This document shows, piece after piece, positions 1-9,134 of a stretch of DNA of 10,671 nucleotides. The number at the start of each line of letters is the position of its first letter. The stretch's first letter is position 1. Source of the stretch: Rhodosporidiobolus odoratus (taxonomy: Eukaryota > Basidiomycota > Microbotryomycetes > Sporidiobolales > Sporidiobolaceae); contig JAOANU010000050.1 of the NCBI GenBank assembly GCA_034387635.1, positions 1 through 10,671 of the forward strand. The letters run 5' to 3'. The translations under genes and the position numbers were made by a program. The notes below the pieces were generated by a model. It had not been told where the DNA came from. It did not search any database and saw only the letters and a program-made list of their open reading frames with translations.

Positions 1-1124
1 AGGTGGAGGCGTAGGCAGAGAGGACGTCTTCGAATGTAGCGGCCAATGTCTGACGAAGTGAGATGGCGCGAAGAGGCGGTGGTGCGGACGAGGTGGGGTG
101 GCGAGGCGGAGAGGGAATCAGAGGAGATGGGACACGCGGCGAACGGGAGGCTAAGCTGAGAGGTGGTAAGCTAAGAGGTGGTAGGGCTGGTGATGGCGGA
201 GAGAGCAAAGAGGAGGTATACGAGCGGGCTTCGATGCGCGAGATGGGGGGCAAGGGGTCCGATCTATCAAGAGGTGGAAGAGAGGCAGAAAAGGGCAAAG
301 ATGAGAAGGTCAATTTTGGCTCCTTCTCATAGAAGGACAGAGGATCGACCGGAGAGACGTACAGTCCGAGACCATGTGAGATGCACTCCAGCTCCTTGAC
401 CGCGTTCAAGGCTGCCGCCACCCGGAGATCAAGCTCCTGCCCGGCTCGTACGAACTCCTCCAGCGCTTCAAGAGCCAAGTGCTCTGGCTCTGATTGCGCC
501 AAGGCCAAGATACTGATGCCAAGCGTATTTGACTCTGTAGGGGCGGATCTCGAGAACCGTCTGAGCGCTCCGACCAGACCCTGAAGCGCTGCTCCAGCGT
601 TGTCCAACGCCGTTCGATCGGTCCATCCCTGTCCCGCAGTCTGCCAGTCCTCCGGCCAGCTCAAACCGACACTCTGGTTCTTGCCCTGCACCTCGGCTGG
701 GATCTTAGCGCGCTGCTTCCCCTTTGAGCTGGTAGAAGCCAAGGCTTCGAGTGGGGGATACAGCTGAATGGCATCGCCTAACTTGGCACTGAGGAGTGCA
801 GAGGTGGCGAGAGAGTACTTGATACGTTCCAAGGTGGCTGTTTGTCTCTTATTCCGGGCTGGTCGATGGGCAGAGGAAGGGCGAGAGTGGGGAGGTGAAC
901 GAAGACCGGGGTGCGGAGGAGGTGGATCTGATGTGGCGGAGTCGACAGATTGCGGGCGCCTGCCTGCATTCTGATCCGGTGCGTCTGACTCTGTGCAAGG
1001 CAAGAGGGGAGAGATGGCGATGAAAGAGGTCAAACAAAGGCGATGGATGGAGAGACGGAGCAAGAAGCGTACGACGAAGGTAGTCTTCGAATGGAGAGTC
1101 TGTATCGGTTAGTGCTTCTGCCAT
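1..1124 (-). CDS. Uncharacterised protein, 5' part; possible vezatin/Inp2-like myosin-binding domain protein (runs off left edge)
   Basis: Two exons: 1124-1073 and 990-1 (continuing past the edge), with an 82-nt intron at 1072-991 (donor GTACGC, acceptor TTGCACAG). Removing the intron joins the two frames exactly, giving 347 open codons. The start MAEALTDTDSPFEDYLR is the first ATG of exon 1. Residues about 18-65 are polar and Pro-rich; about 66-90 contain ERIKYSLATSALLS; about 205-222 form a helical stretch ending ELECISHGLGL; about 260-270 read PLPPISRIEAR; a Ser/Pro-rich loop follows, then a second helical stretch near LRQTLAATFEDVL. The order 'helix ending in a Glu-rich turn, then PLPPISRIE, then an Arg/Leu helix' recalls the fungal vezatin family (myosin-binding, membrane tethering), but this is from memory and no transmembrane segment is visible here. 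The gene is surely coding; the family is a weak inference. Confidence 0.75.
153..182. repeat. Two tandem 15-nt units inside the minus-strand CDS
   Basis: Two adjacent 15-base copies (153-167 and 168-182) differ by one base. On the minus strand they encode two P-P-L-S-L units in the Pro/Ser-rich loop of the left-edge gene. The unit keeps the frame, so copy-number change would only lengthen the loop. Confidence 0.7.
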
Positions 1125-1832
1125 GGCACCACTGCCTTGCCTTGAGCGTTGTTAGAGAGTGCAAGCGGGGAGAATGGGAGCAAGACGCGTCGCATGCAGA
1201 GGTTGATCCGATCTCGCTCTCAAGTGGGGCTGCACTCTCAGACCGACCAATGTCTAGATGCACTTTATGAAGAGGATCGGCACGCCTGGCAGTCGCCTCG
1301 TATGGACGAGGGAAATTGAGAAGAAAAAGAAAGATGAGACAGCTCGTTCTCCCACGTCTCGCTCATCTTGTACGGCAGGATCAGCCAGGGTGCATAGCAT
1401 ACAAGTGATTGTTCGTACTGTCCACGCTTCCGGGGGGTTGTGCGGATTGAGGGTGCGGTCCTTTGTGGTGCGACTCGCTCGGTCCTCGTCGTCTAGCTCA
1501 ACCTCCGCTCTCTTGCACGCTAGACTACGCTCTTACGGCTGTTACAACACTCACTCGAACGCTGGAAACCCCCTCGGAAGTTCAGATCCGTCCGGCTGCA
1601 ATCCACCTTGTTCGACGACCTCACCCTTTCCCGGTTGCTCATCAGCCCGCCCATTTCCAAACTCGCTGTCCTCCTTTGACAAGCATCACCAGAGTGGCTC
1701 GGCTGTAGCATCGGTACCGCGAGCTGTCACAGGACCAGACAAGCCGATTCCGTGAGTCTCGTTCATTGTCCTCGCCTCGCCCCCTCCAGCTTACCCCCAC
1801 TCTCCCTTGCTCACAACCAGACTGCCTCCGAC
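1125..1832. promoter_or_regulatory. Divergent intergenic region: promoters/leaders of the left-edge gene and CDC4
   Basis: This 708-bp stretch separates two ATGs pointing away from each other, so it must hold both promoters and both 5' leaders. The plus strand has a purine-rich run at about 1313-1338 and becomes pyrimidine-rich toward the CDC4 start. No convincing TATA box or known operator is visible. Open frames inside it (for example 1258-1755) have no domain content and end before the CDC4 start; they would be upstream ORFs only if transcription starts far upstream. Confidence 0.55.
1752..1820 (+). other. Probable 5'-UTR intron of the CDC4-like gene
   Basis: A 69-nt segment starts with a textbook donor GTGAGT and ends in TCACAACCAG, with a CTCAC branch-like element just before the acceptor. 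The CDC4 start codon (1833, context CGACATGG) lies 12 nt after the acceptor. The open frame containing the segment has no ATG upstream of 1833 and would have to begin at the GTG of the donor, which argues that this stretch is intronic rather than coding. Confidence 0.55.
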
Positions 1833-4800
1833 ATGGCCTCATTCAACCACGCCGAAGCGCAAACTTCGCCTATACATCACTCCTCTGAGACCGGCGCAGC
1901 TGCTGCTGTTCAACAGGCAGCGTCGGCTACCGGGTCATCCCTGCCTCACCCATCCTCGGCCATTTCATCCGTCTCGCCCGTCCCTCTACCCGTCGAAATG
2001 GACCGCTCTCCGCCTTTGACGCCTACGCCCACGCCTTCCTCCTCGTTCACGACGGCACAAGGCAACTCGGCCGGCGCACCTCTCACGGGGCCCGCATCCC
2101 GGATACGAGCCATTTCGCCGCCAACTCCCGCTCCCTCGCCTCAGCCTCACTCCCGCGTGCAGACTCCGTCTCTCGGAGCACTTTATACTGCCGCCGAGGA
2201 AGCGGCGGTTCCAGTCACGGGTTGGCGAGCCAAGGCGCCCGCGAGCTCTCCTTTCTTTGACCCCTCGCAGACCGCACCTCCGACCCCTCTTTCCGAAGCC
2301 GACCTCCTCATCCACCTTCGATCACAAATCAACGCCCTCGCCCCTTCTTCTCGATCCGCTCTCTTGTCCCAGCTCATTCACGACTCTGCCGCGGTTGACC
2401 TCTCGCCTCTTCTCGCACTTATCACTCCTCGTCTCAAGCGAGATTTCCTCCGCACCCTCCCTCTCGAACTCGCCTTTCACGTCCTCGGCTTCGTGGACGA
2501 TGTCAAAACCCTCGCCCGAGCCAGCGGGGTCAGTCGATTTTGGCGAGCATTGCTCGAGGACGAAGCAACCTGGAAACACATGTGTTGGAAAAGTGGATTT
2601 GCGGCGCCCTCGTTCCCCTTTTCGACCTCAGTATCGTATGAAGAAGACGCCGCGGCGTTGCTCTCGCCCACACCGGCGACGCCCTTCTTTGCTGGTCCTG
2701 GAGGAACAACCGGCGAACGATTGAGGTCCCTCGAGTTTGGTACGAGACCCGCAGAGGAAGACGATCACCTGTACACTCCGGCTGGGAGGGAACGCCGAGG
2801 TACTCTGGACCGGAACGCGTTGAGCGAGTTTGCAGCGAGGGCGGAACTGTTCGATTTGCCGCCCGCTACTTTGGCAGCAGCTCGAGCTGGGACTGGTGGT
2901 ACAGGACTAGGGTTGGCGGGCTCGGCGATGGATCACAGTGGAAGCGCAGGTCAGAGGGGTATCGGGTTACCGACGGGAGGACTCGCACAGCGGAGAGGTT
3001 TGCAGCAGGTTCCGCCCGTGATGGTTCCGACCACCCCGGGTCCGCAACGGACTCAACACGGAGGAGCGCTTGACGTCTCCGATCTGCGACAATCTCTCGT
3101 GGTTCCGCAAGCTCCTTCCGCCACTGCGCCTTTCCCCGTTGCATCGACTTCCTCCGCTCTTCCTCTCCCCGCTCGTCCAGCTCATCAAGCCCAACTCGTC
3201 TCCCCGCCCATGTTCGCCGTTCCAACCCCTCACCAGCCCGCCTCGAGTCCCGTCATGACCACCGCTCGCTCACTCCAACCTCTCCAAACAGCTCGACACC
3301 AACCTCTCCCGCATCCCCACCTGTCCCCCATCGCCTACCGCTCTCCCGCAGCCATCGCCACTTCCACGACCTCAAACATCCCCTCTTTCCCGCCTCCCCC
3401 TCCTCGTCCCTCTTCTCGCCCCTCTGCCCCTCAATCCTTTTCCTACAAAAAACACTTCAAAACCGCCTACCTCACTCAAGACGCCTGGCTCCACGGACCC
3501 GGTCGTCTTCTCTCGACTCAAATGAGTGCGGATGATGGAGTAGTGACGAGTATGGGATTCGATGATGAGTGGATTGTGGTTGGGATGGCTACTAGTAAAG
3601 TTCATGTGTTTGAGGCCGGAAGTGGGGGGTATGTGAGGACGCTCGAGGGTCATGATTTGGGAGTCTGGTGTCTTACGCTTGTGAGTAAGGGGGGTGGGCC
3701 GAGGGAGAGGATTAGGACGAGGGAGGCGAGTGGTGAGGGGGCGGGTGAGGAGGATGGGAACGAATGGTGGGAGGACTGGAAAATGGAAGGGGAGGCCAAG
3801 CAGGGCAAGGGCAAAGGAAAGGCGCGAGAACGAGAAGCTTCCTCAGCGTCGTCCACTTCAGTCCACTCTACAGAAGCGACCTCGGCGCGTGCTTCCGCAG
3901 CCAACCTAAATGTTCCCCCTCCTTCGGCTACGACCGACTTTTTCCGAGATGGAGCAACCACCCCTCTCGCAGCTTCTTTCCACTCCTCTCCTTCATCTCC
4001 TTCTCGCGTTCCCCTCGACCCGAATACCGCCCCCTCTTCCGCCTCTGCCTCCACTTCGCACGCCGCTCCCCGCCGTCGCCGTTCCTTCCCCTCCACTTCC
4101 TCCTCTACTTCTTCCCCTCCACCTCCGCCGCCTCAATCCGCCCCTTCCTTCGTAGGTCAAGAAGAAGGCGGTGGGATGGGCATCGGCGCTGGAGGTCCGA
4201 CGGGAGATCGAGGCATGCAAGCCGGTGTTTGTGGAACCGCTAGGGGGTGGGGTCAGAAGGGTGCGGTGGTGGTCAGTGGCGGGTGTGATAGAGATGTGAG
4301 GGTCTGGGAAGTGGAGACCGGGTACGTTGACCTTTCTTACCGTTCTAGTCCCCCCGTCTGTCGCTTCTGCTCTATTGTTTCGCTTTGAGGCGGATCGGGG
4401 TGATAGTTGAACAGGCGGGCGATACTGACGCATCGGTTCCCATCTTGTCTTATCGTCATTAGGCGCTGCCTCCACATTCTCCAAGGTCACACCTCCACCG
4501 TCCGCTGCATGCGAGTTCTCGACTCCCGCCCTATCGCCGTCTCTGGCTCTCGCGACAAAACCCTCCGAGTATGGGATCTTGAGAAGGGGACTTGCTTGCA
4601 TGTGTTGAATGGGCATTCGATGAGCGTTCGATGTATCGAGGTGCATGGGAATAAGGTCGTTAGTGGGAGTTATGATGCGACTTGCAGGGTGAGTTTATCC
4701 GCTGTCTCTCGTCTTTTCATGCCTTTTCTGTAGAGACGGTGCTGACCCCCCTTCCCTGGCGATTGCAGCTTTGGGACGTCGATACTGGCGATTGTTTACA

Positions 4801-5541
4801 AGTCTTCCGCGGTCATATTCACCAGATTTACGCCGTCGCGTTTGATGGGATCAAGGTCATCACGGGGTCGCTCGATTCGACTGTTAGGGTCTGGAGTGCG
4901 GAGACTGGGTACGTCGGCGCTTTCTTGCACGAGATCGGTCTCAAGCCAGGCATTTGGTTTGACCCTCGGCCTTCCATTTCTATTTCAAGATCGTGCTGAC
5001 CCTTACGACACGTACCTACCTGCAGCGAGTTTCTCGCCCTCCTACAAGGTCACACTTCCCTCGTCGGCCAACTTCAGCTAGACCCCGTTACCAACCACCT
5101 CGTCACCGGTGGATCCGATGGTCGGGTCCTCGTCTTCTCCCTTGACGATTACGAAATTAAGCACGCTTTGCAAGCTCACGAAAACTCGGTCACTTGCCTT
5201 CAGTTCGACTCGAGGTTCTTGATCTCGGCTAGTAATGATGGCAGGATCAAGCTGTGGGGTGCGTTTGCTCTCTCTCTCTCTCTATGGCCCCTTTCTGCTC
5301 CGGCTTTGTGCCCGCACCCTGTGTCTGATTCGTGCTCTATGCCCGCTCTGCTGCAGATTTCCGGACCGGTCACTTCATCCGCGACCTCGCCGACCCTTGC
5401 GATGCCGTCTGGCGCGTCGTCCTCCGCGACGACAAGTGCGTGACTCTCTGCCGAAGGGGAGAACGGACATTGATGGACGTCAAGACGTTCGTGCCGAGTG
5501 AGGAGGAGCTCGCAAATGGGGTGGGAGGCAGGAGGGTTTGA
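1833..5541 (+). CDS. CDC4: CDC4/FBW7-type F-box WD40 protein, SCF ubiquitin ligase substrate receptor
   Basis: Five exons: 1833-4321, 4463-4688, 4769-4908, 5026-5258, 5357-5541. All junctions keep frame, total 3273 nt, 1090 aa. Introns are 141, 80, 117 and 98 nt. Residues 1-155 are Ser/Pro/Thr-rich; about 157-203 form the dimerisation (D) domain (LLSQLIHD motif); about 204-250 the F-box (LKRDFLRTLPLEL) that binds Skp1; about 250-567 a low-complexity linker; about 568 to the end eight WD40 blades. R844 (STVRCM), R860 (SGSRDKTLRVW) and R886 (SVRC) align with human FBW7 R465, R479 and R505, the phosphodegron-binding arginines. The C-terminus (KLWDFRTG, then VWRVVL) also fits Cdc4. In this family the protein recruits phosphorylated cell-cycle regulators for ubiquitination, mainly in the nucleus. 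Unusual: about 190 residues (617-806) are inserted inside blade 2. The ATG at 1833 is chosen because upstream sequence looks like a UTR intron. Confidence 0.95.
5268..5283. repeat. (CT)8 microsatellite in CDC4 intron 4
   Basis: Sixteen bases of uninterrupted CT dinucleotide lie inside the 98-nt intron at 5259-5356, just downstream of its GTGCGT donor. This is a simple repeat; it probably has no role beyond adding pyrimidines to the intron. Confidence 0.8.
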
Positions 5542-6106
5542 TGAGGATAAGGCGAGAGGGGAAACGGGTATTTATATCGATTTCTTGACGAGGTGGTACA
5601 CATTCTACTCTACTCTATCTCTTGATCGTGGTCTCGTCTCTCCCCTTTCCGTTCTTTTCCGATCATCGTCGTTTCTTTCGTGTTGTTTGTTCTTGTCGTT
5701 TCTTCGCGCATTTCGTTTCTTCCGTCGTCTTTTCTCGCCCATGGCTCTGTCTCTCGATTTCTTGCACTGCAGCGGTCACGTACATCTTCCTTTGACGTTC
5801 TCTCGTGCAGTCATATACAGGTGTCATAACGCGGAGCGCTCTTGCCGTTTGGATGAAAGGTAGCACTTGCAGAGGTCGTGGGGAGGATGAGGGAAAAGAA
5901 GATCTAGCAACCGAGGATGGCCTCGCTCTGCTCGGTTCTGTATCGAGCTTCGAGTTTGAGGAAGACTCATGATATGTCTGGGAAGTCTACTCGAGCTGGC
6001 CAACCGAAAGTATCTGTCAAGGCGCGAACAAGCGGAAAGATTCATGAAAAGACCGCTTCCGCCAGGAGCAGGCCAACACACAACACCTCACCCGTCACCG
6101 ACTGCA
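5542..6106. other. Convergent intergenic region, 3' UTRs; no gene seen
   Basis: The CDC4 stop (5539-5541) and the stop of the minus-strand gene (6109-6107) face each other across 565 bp. The first 300 bp are T/C-rich on the plus strand (about 5600-5770), as expected of a fungal 3' UTR. Several open frames cross the region on both strands, but none shows a recognisable motif or splice-supported continuation. No clear polyadenylation signal, tRNA or repeat was found. Confidence 0.6.
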
Positions 6107-6819
6107 CTACGGCTTTGGCTTCTTCTCCTCATCCTCCCGATGTCCCGAAAAGGGGAACGGGTTCATCTTGGCCTGCAGATTGTGCCAATAGCGAAAGTAG
6201 TCTCGCGCTTTGCGAGCGATCTCAGCGAAGGTTTGCCCTTCTCTCCCCTGTCCGATGGACTCCCACTGGTCTTCGATCGTCTTGTACGGAAAAAACTGGA
6301 CATCGTCTTGTATGAACCATTTTGTTCCCGGAATCCGGTCGTGCCAGGCATAGCCAGAGTTGGGGTCTCTGGTCGGTATGGTGCGCAGAAGTTGAGACGG
6401 TTCCATTTGAGAACCGCTCTCGTATGCCGAGAATTCGTCTGGGTGATATGCCTGCGGGAACAGTCAGTATCAGCTGACCATCAGGCAGGAAAGAGGGGAA
6501 CTATACATGGAGAACAGGCTGCGATAGTAACCAGTCAGCGAAGAGTCTCCACAGATAAGTCATAAGGACCCACAGTCTCGCCGCCCAGCTTCCCTGTGCG
6601 GTCCTTCCACATCTGAACCCAGAACTCGCCGTCCAGCAGCTCGAAGAACAGGACCCTCAGGTGATTAGGCTCGTCACCCCTCACATGAAAATGCGAGCTG
6701 GAAGCGCAGTGATACGTCAGTTCGATGACAGCGATAAGGGACCACGCCGACATACTCGATGACGGCGATTGCACCCCATCGTTGTTCTCGATGCCGGTTC
6801 TGCGCATGATTTCGGTCAT
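6107..6819 (-). CDS. Protein of unknown function, multi-exon, 5' end uncertain
   Basis: Minimal model, reading leftward: exons 6819-6574, 6518-6507 (12-nt microexon) and 6451-6107; 201 codons including a TAG stop. Both introns are 55 nt (6573-6519, donor GTGGGT; 6506-6452, donor GTATAG) with CTGAC branch points and CGCAG acceptors. All junctions are phase 0. The best protein-like stretches are HLRVLFFELLDGEFWVQMW and, in the last exon, a 115-codon frame rich in aromatic residues (W, Y, F) that ends in a charged E-E-K-K tail. No family is recognised, and no signal peptide or membrane helix is visible in this part. The frame stays open upstream to about 6907 without an ATG, so the real start may lie further out (possibly ATG 7039-7037 via an intron at 7011-6950). 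The function is unknown; coding is well supported in 6107-6697 and weaker beyond. Confidence 0.65.
6698..6755 (-). other. Candidate 58-nt intron that conflicts with the simplest frame
   Basis: On the minus strand this segment begins GTATGT, has a branch-like AACTGAC, and ends CGCTTCCAG, all close to consensus. The unspliced reading frame stays open through it. If it is spliced out, the upstream frame that joins correctly is a different one (reading A-I-A-V-I before the junction, then D-S-H-F-H-V), not the frame open further upstream. It is therefore either a chance match, an alternatively retained intron, or a real intron next to a frameshift near 6775. Confidence 0.4.
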
Positions 6820-7529
6820 GGCTTTGTCTACTGCGGCGAAATGGTCCAGCGATTGAGTGCGGCCGGAAGTCGGCTTGCCATAGCCTTCCACAGCTTCCTG
6901 TCCATATGAGGCTTTGCAGTGTTACGCAAGGGTACCGTGGCGGTCTGATCTATGTAAAGCAAGACCACAGTCAGAGAGGATCTGCTCATCAGGATCAACA
7001 GACGAGCTCACAGAGAACACCACGGTTATAGCCTGTCATGGGAACAGGCCTAGTAACGTGGGACCTCGGCCTAGCAAAGGTGGTCGACCCATAGATTGAG
7101 CGGAACTCTGCACGACGAGGGTGGTGGGCGGGCGAGTGCTCCACGAAGATGCTTGACGGCAGTATGAGCTATGTCAGAGAGAGCAGAGAGACAGAGACAG
7201 GAAGACTCACCGAGGACAAGGGTCCGCGCGAGAATGCGGCAGAAAGGTATCGTGAAAGTGGCAGTCTGAGAAGGTCGACGAGGTAGACAAGTATGGACCC
7301 GAGGCGTCGGCGGTACAGTCAGCGCTGTGGTGCACCATGGACGGCGACAATGCTGAAGGGTAGGGCAGAAGAGACAGGAAGGCGAAGGGACGATGTCAAA
7401 GGGGAGGAAGCGGACGCCGCAGACTGTACTGTAGTCCGTAGTGCGGGCCGGCGTTCTCCGCCTTTTGGTGTCTCATCGCCCCGCAAGGTTGGTCCTCCCG
7501 ATATCCTGCTCTCTCACTCACATGCTACC
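6820..7529. other. Upstream region between the minus-strand gene and pseudokinase A; likely holds 5' exons and two promoters
   Basis: The minus strand carries intron-like segments here: 7011-6950 (donor GTGAGC, branch TCTGAC, acceptor TTTACATAG, 62 nt) and one starting at 7210 (donor GTGAGT, with acceptors at either 7169 or 7152). Between them lies an open stretch encoding H-H-P-R-R-A-E-F-R-S-I-Y-G, ending at a possible start ATG (7039-7037). These suggest additional 5' exons of the minus-strand gene, but several frame combinations fit and none can be preferred. The last part, toward 7529, must contain the promoter of the plus-strand gene starting at 7530. No core promoter motif is recognised. 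Confidence 0.4.
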
Positions 7530-9134
7530 ATGGCACACCGCTTGCGCTCAGATGAGACTCCAGCTATGGGTATGGTCGCTGGCCCGACAGAACATCCAGA
7601 CCGTTACAAACTTCTAAGCTGTCTTTCCCCACTCCGACACCCTCGACTCAGCCCAGACAGAGCCCCGTCGGTCTGGCTAGCACAGGAGCAGAGGTAGCTC
7701 AACGCCATGCTTATCTAGCCTGCGTGACGAGAGCTGACTGATGTGCTCTTTTCTCTGATCAGTTCAGGCTTTCAGGTTGTCCTGAAAGTGATCCGGGACG
7801 ACGCAGACGGCACTTTTGCAGCATACGAAACAGAGCCCGCTCGACTATGGCGAATAGCGGGTTACAACACCCTTCAAACCCATGGCGCCCCACTTATTCG
7901 GTCAGACCACCCTGGTCAAGATCATTGCGTCCGAATTCTCGACTTCTTTCATCTACCCTGGAAGGATGGAACCGAGGTGCCGGGTGAGGACGACATAGAA
8001 GATATCTCGAGGGACGTCGTGGTCTGTCTCGAGCAAGCAGGGCCGACTCTGGCGGTGTGGCGAGACGCACTACCTTCGCGATTTCTTCCTGCTCGTTGTG
8101 TCCGGTCTATCGTGCATCAACTGCTTCAAGCGGTAGACTACTTGCAACGCGGTATCAAGGGACGTCACATCGTTCACGCTGGTATGCCTAGTTGTCTTTC
8201 TGAACTCGCAATAACAGCGCTGATTCTTGTTTACTCTTCCGAGTCTTCCAGGCATCTGTCTCGAGCACATCCTTCTGAGCCAGCCTACTGGTTTGCCGCC
8301 TTCTTCGTACCTGCAGAGCGTTGCTTATACTCCGCTGCGTAGATCTTGCCGCCTTCGTGGCCGAGCATCGTTGCGAAGCACCAACTATTAAGCTGGTGGG
8401 TTTCGGATCATGTACGTCGCGCCTTCCGAAGTATCTTTGGCACACGGCCGGCTGACTCAATTGTCGCGGACACTTCAGCTGAGGATCACAAGGATGAGGA
8501 CTACTCAGATCGGACATGCGCAGGAAGTGAAGAAACCGCCGCTGCCGAGCAGATTCTCCTGGGTGCTTGTTACGGCCATTACGGCTGCCGAAGGTCCATT
8601 GACGTCTGGGCAGTGGGAGTCGTTGTAAGCTGGTTCTTCGCTTCAACCCTTTCCGCATGCTCAGCTCACATATATGCAGGCCTCACAACTTCTTTTCGAC
8701 ATCAATCTAGCACTGAATGGTCTGAAGCCATACTCCTACAAGCGCAGCGACTGGGGCGATGTTCTACAGCAGTATAGCACGTCCGCAGGGGTGGTGGTTG
8801 CCCTAGCTTCCATCGATCCTGAAGCGGGCTGGCCTAAGTGGGTGGCCGAGTCGGTGCTGCAAGAGCCAGTCGCAAACTTCCCTTGCAAGTCCTTCTCCTC
8901 CTCCTCCCAAGACACAGCATGAGCTGAGCCGTAGCTGCTCCCACAGTTCACCTGCCCAACATCCACCCTCTGCCTCCGCTCAAGGACCGCATCGAGGCTC
9001 AGGGAAAACTGGAGGATCCGCAGGAGGTCGAACAGCTCACCTCGTTCCTTAAGGCTTGTTGGGTGCTTGATCCGCTTGTACGGCCGTCAGCACAGGAGCT
9101 CCTGGCGCATGAGTGGCTGAAGGATGCGAAATAA
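7530..9134 (+). CDS. SRPK-like protein kinase fold, predicted pseudokinase (copy A)
   Basis: Seven exons: 7530-7693, 7763-8181, 8252-8290, 8343-8411, 8479-8624, 8680-8884, 8947-9134; total 1230 nt, 409 aa, all junctions in frame. SRPK-like features in order: RYKLL then SVWLA (47-51) of the ATP loop, with its glycines missing; VVLKV with the ATP-anchoring lysine K63; helix-C glutamate about E79; SDHPGQ then CVRILDFF; VVVCLEQAGP hinge region; QLLQAVDYL. The catalytic loop reads HAGICLEHILL (193-203), so HRD Asp is Gly195, Lys is Cys197 and Asn is His200. DFG reads GFG (227-229). APE is replaced by A-E-Q (253-255). SIDVWAVGVV (270-279) and CWVLDPLVRPSAQELL near the C-terminus complete the lobe. 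The fold seems intact but catalysis is unlikely; ATP binding may persist. A scaffold or regulator role is inference. The short exons and the GC-AG intron at 8885-8946 are explained separately. Confidence 0.88.
8099..8280 (+). repeat. Near-identical tract shared with 10243-10424 (probable gene conversion), copy in A
   Basis: This segment and 10243-10424 (offset exactly 2144) differ at only 7 positions in about 182, with no indels. The tract covers the end of exon 2, the complete 70-nt intron (68 of 70 bases identical) and most of exon 3. The 60 bases just upstream differ at 7 positions, and the next two introns are clearly diverged. Confidence 0.85.
8885..8946 (+). other. Probable GC-AG intron of pseudokinase A
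   Basis: Exon 6 ends after the first base of a codon at 8884 and is followed by GCAAGTCC, the strong donor form typical of GC-AG introns. A pyrimidine-rich tract, a CTGAG element and CTCCCACAG follow. Joining 8884 to 8947 restores the kinase frame (phase 1) into the conserved C-lobe end. No GT donor near the exon end has the required phase, and reading through hits a stop at 8920-8922. Confidence 0.75.

Noticed and set aside
1258..1755. 165-codon open frame on the plus strand upstream of CDC4
   Set aside because: Low-complexity Ser/Arg-rich translation, no motif, ends at the donor of the likely 5'-UTR intron, and splicing it onward does not enter the CDC4 frame.
3650..4646. Long minus-strand open frames (148 and 217 codons) opposite CDC4
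   Set aside because: Arg/Gly-rich antisense shadows of Ser/Pro-rich coding sequence; they cross well-supported WD40 exons and introns.
5917..6565. Overlapping plus-strand frames of 132 and 198 codons
   Set aside because: They run antisense to the minus-strand exons with good splice support and show no recognisable protein features.
8291..8342. Apparent frameshift in copy A relative to copy B
   Set aside because: A 5-base length difference falls inside an intron present in both copies (donor GTTTGC or GTTTGT, acceptor GCGTAG or CCGCAG); the flanking exons align in phase.
8188..8658. 156-codon minus-strand frame over pseudokinase A
   Set aside because: It is antisense to several short exons and introns of the kinase-like gene and has no motif.
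8920..8922. Stop codon suggesting a truncated pseudokinase A
   Set aside because: It lies within the GC-AG intron; the C-lobe continues in frame from 8947 to a TAA at 9132-9134.
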